64,000 bases of DNA, taken from NCBI RefSeq assembly GCF_900163625.1, contig NZ_FUIE01000020.1:62001-126000 (forward strand). The letters are read 5' to 3'. The translations under genes were made by a program, and so were the position numbers. This DNA comes from Brevundimonas diminuta 3F5N (GTDB lineage Bacteria; Pseudomonadota; Alphaproteobacteria; Caulobacterales; Caulobacteraceae). Each line of letters begins with the position of its first letter. Within the stretch, counting starts at the first letter, position 1. The notes below the pieces were generated by a model, which did no database searches, was not told where the DNA came from, and worked only from the letters and a program-made list of their open reading frames with translations. Below are positions 62,937 to 64,000 of the stretch, piece by piece.

Positions 62937-63409
62937 GCCACATCGACGATCTGCCCGAAAATCTGGCCGCGACCTTCGACATCCTGGCTTCGGCGGCCAG
63001 TGAGCTTCAAGACCCCTGGTGGGTGTTCGGCGGCGCCGGCATGGCGCTGTCGGGCCTGTCGGAATGGCATGTGCCTGACGTCGATGTGATGACCAGCCCG
63101 CGCGACGCGCGGCGTCTGATCGAGGCTCTGCACGGCGAAACCGTGGAGGACCCCGGCGAAGGCCTGTTCCGATCGCAGGTCTTCGGCCAGATCCTGACCA
63201 CGCCGGTGCCGGTCGAGGTCATGGCGATGATGGACGTTCGCGCAGGCGCAGATTGGACGCCGGTCATCTTCACCACACGCCAGGCGATCGAGTTCGACGG
63301 GGGAATGCTCTACATCCCCACCGTCGCCGAACAGATCGAGAAATGCCGACTGTTCGGCCGCCCCAAGGACCTGCAGCGCGCGGAGCGTCTCGAGACGCTC
63401 CTGCGCTGA
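62933..63409 (+). CDS. Small nucleotidyltransferase-like protein coupled to queA
   Basis: A 158-residue protein. [14 protein letters not shown] then [16 protein letters not shown] gives the GG/x9-13/DxD pattern of pol-beta nucleotidyltransferases. [17 protein letters not shown] carries a possible third acid (Glu). Domains of this kind are found in AbiEii-like, aminoglycoside- and tRNA-nucleotidyltransferases. The ATG overlaps the queA stop. No helical antitoxin or HEPN partner lies next to it, so a toxin role is not supported. Function unknown. Confidence 0.72.
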   Translation: MSHIDDLPENLAATFDILASAASELQDPWWVFGGAGMALSGLSEWHVPDVDVMTSPRDARRLIEALHGETVEDPGEGLFRSQVFGQILTTPVPVEVMAMMDVRAGADWTPVIFTTRQAIEFDGGMLYIPTVAEQIEKCRLFGRPKDLQRAERLETLLR

Positions 63410-63417
63410 GACTGGGC

Positions 63418-64000
63418 TCAATACCGGAAGCGCAGACCCACGGTGTAGAGGCTCTCTTCGTAGCGCACATCGCGCGGATAGACGCCCTCGCCGTCATCGT
63501 AGAACGACCGGAACGGCTGGCCCAGGATATTGGTCGCATCGAAGCTGACGGTGATCTGTTCAGTCGGCGACCAGCCCGCCGAGAAGTCCAGCCGCGCCAC
63601 GTCGTCGACGTGCTCGCCGATGACGCCGTTGCCGAACTTCGTGCGCAGATTATAGGCCAGCCGCGCCGTCCACGGCCCGTTTTCGTACATGCCGGTCAGG
63701 TTGTAGGAATATTTCGACACATAGGGCAGCGCTCCGTCGATATAGGTCGCGTTGGCCTGCACCCCGAACGACCGCGCCCATTCAGGCACGACGTCGTAGT
63801 CGAAAAAGGTCGTGAAGGACGCCTCGACGCCCTGCAGCACGGCGTCGTTCAGATTGACCGGCCGCGTGACGCGCAGGACGCCATAGACTGGATCGTCCAC
63901 GTCCATGGTCTGATCGGCGATGAAGCCTGAAATCTCGCGCCGGAAAACAGCCAGCGTCGCAGCGCCGGTATCAGCGAAATAGCGCTCCAGCGTCAGGTCG
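63418..64000 (-). CDS. TonB-dependent receptor, C-terminal part (continues beyond the window)
   Basis: The frame is open to the window edge with no start. The barrel end is clear: repeated aromatic beta-strands (YGVLRVTRPVNLNDAVLQGV, AGWSPTEQITVSFDATNILG, YEESLYTVGLRFRY) and a terminal Tyr, typical of outer-membrane receptors of the TonB type. The strand DATNILGQPFRSFY is a well-kept segment of this group. The plug and signal peptide lie outside, so the ligand cannot be suggested. Confidence 0.88.
   Translation of the reverse strand, partial: DLTLERYFADTGAATLAVFRREISGFIADQTMDVDDPVYGVLRVTRPVNLNDAVLQGVEASFTTFFDYDVVPEWARSFGVQANATYIDGALPYVSKYSYNLTGMYENGPWTARLAYNLRTKFGNGVIGEHVDDVARLDFSAGWSPTEQITVSFDATNILGQPFRSFYDDGEGVYPRDVRYEESLYTVGLRFRY

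Noticed and set aside
62933-63409. Abortive-infection or MNT toxin reading of the small nucleotidyltransferase
   Set aside because: No HEPN or AbiEi-type antitoxin partner is adjacent; it is coupled to queA instead.

Overview
The window looks like an ordinary chromosomal segment of a GC-rich alphaproteobacterium of the Caulobacterales, most likely Brevundimonas or a close relative. This is inferred from the GC-rich codon use, class I lysyl-tRNA synthetase, tatABC and glnB-glnA gene order, several large TonB-dependent receptors (TBDRs), and the MaoC, acyl-CoA dehydrogenase and pirin-like gene content. No rRNA operon, CRISPR array, insertion sequence, integrase or prophage is visible. Two tRNA genes are present: Leu(UAG) and Asp(GUC).

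Layout. 0-4.2 kb: the end of a soluble lytic transglycosylase, then a minus-strand chain of four genes joined by 4-bp overlaps (TetR regulator, binding protein, permease, ATPase) for corrinoid or Fe-siderophore uptake, with a palindromic operator candidate before a divergent glycosyltransferase. 5.7-16.7 kb: two RNA or nucleic-acid methyltransferases, an MHS transporter, HrpB helicase, an APC permease, tRNA-Leu, NAD(P)HX dehydratase, the glnB-glnA nitrogen operon and a hexapeptide acetyltransferase. 16.7-26.2 kb: tatABC, RNase HI, NfeD/QmcA membrane pair, Nudix, FAD oxidase, YaaA, 3-hydroxybutyrate dehydrogenase, patatin and threonylcarbamoyl-AMP synthase. 26.3-34.2 kb: acyl-CoA dehydrogenase, three tandem secreted TonB-C-like paralogues, a serine protease, a Tat-exported oligopeptidase B and tRNA-Asp.

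34.4-42.3 kb is the most unusual part. A two-gene module, a TonB-dependent receptor divergent from a small secreted protein, occurs twice in tandem with almost the same intergenic length (275 and 277 bp). The two small proteins are clear paralogues. This stretch has visibly lower GC than its surroundings.

42.4-64 kb returns to housekeeping: an MBL hydrolase, acyl-CoA ligase, uridine-kinase-like protein, TetR, PdxH, a J-domain-like protein without HPD, chorismate synthase, pirin, QueE/QueC, a hybrid kinase that lacks the phosphoacceptor His, a ligase-associated exonuclease without its usual partners, hot-dog thioesterases, a small cluster ending in an S24 regulator, LysRS, QueA with a nucleotidyltransferase-like partner, and the C-terminal end of another TonB receptor. 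Queuosine synthesis is represented by queE, queC and queA, at two sites. Several convergent gene pairs share their stop codons in a 4-bp overlap, so the genome is compact. All statements on function rest on motif recognition from the sequence; no database search was run.
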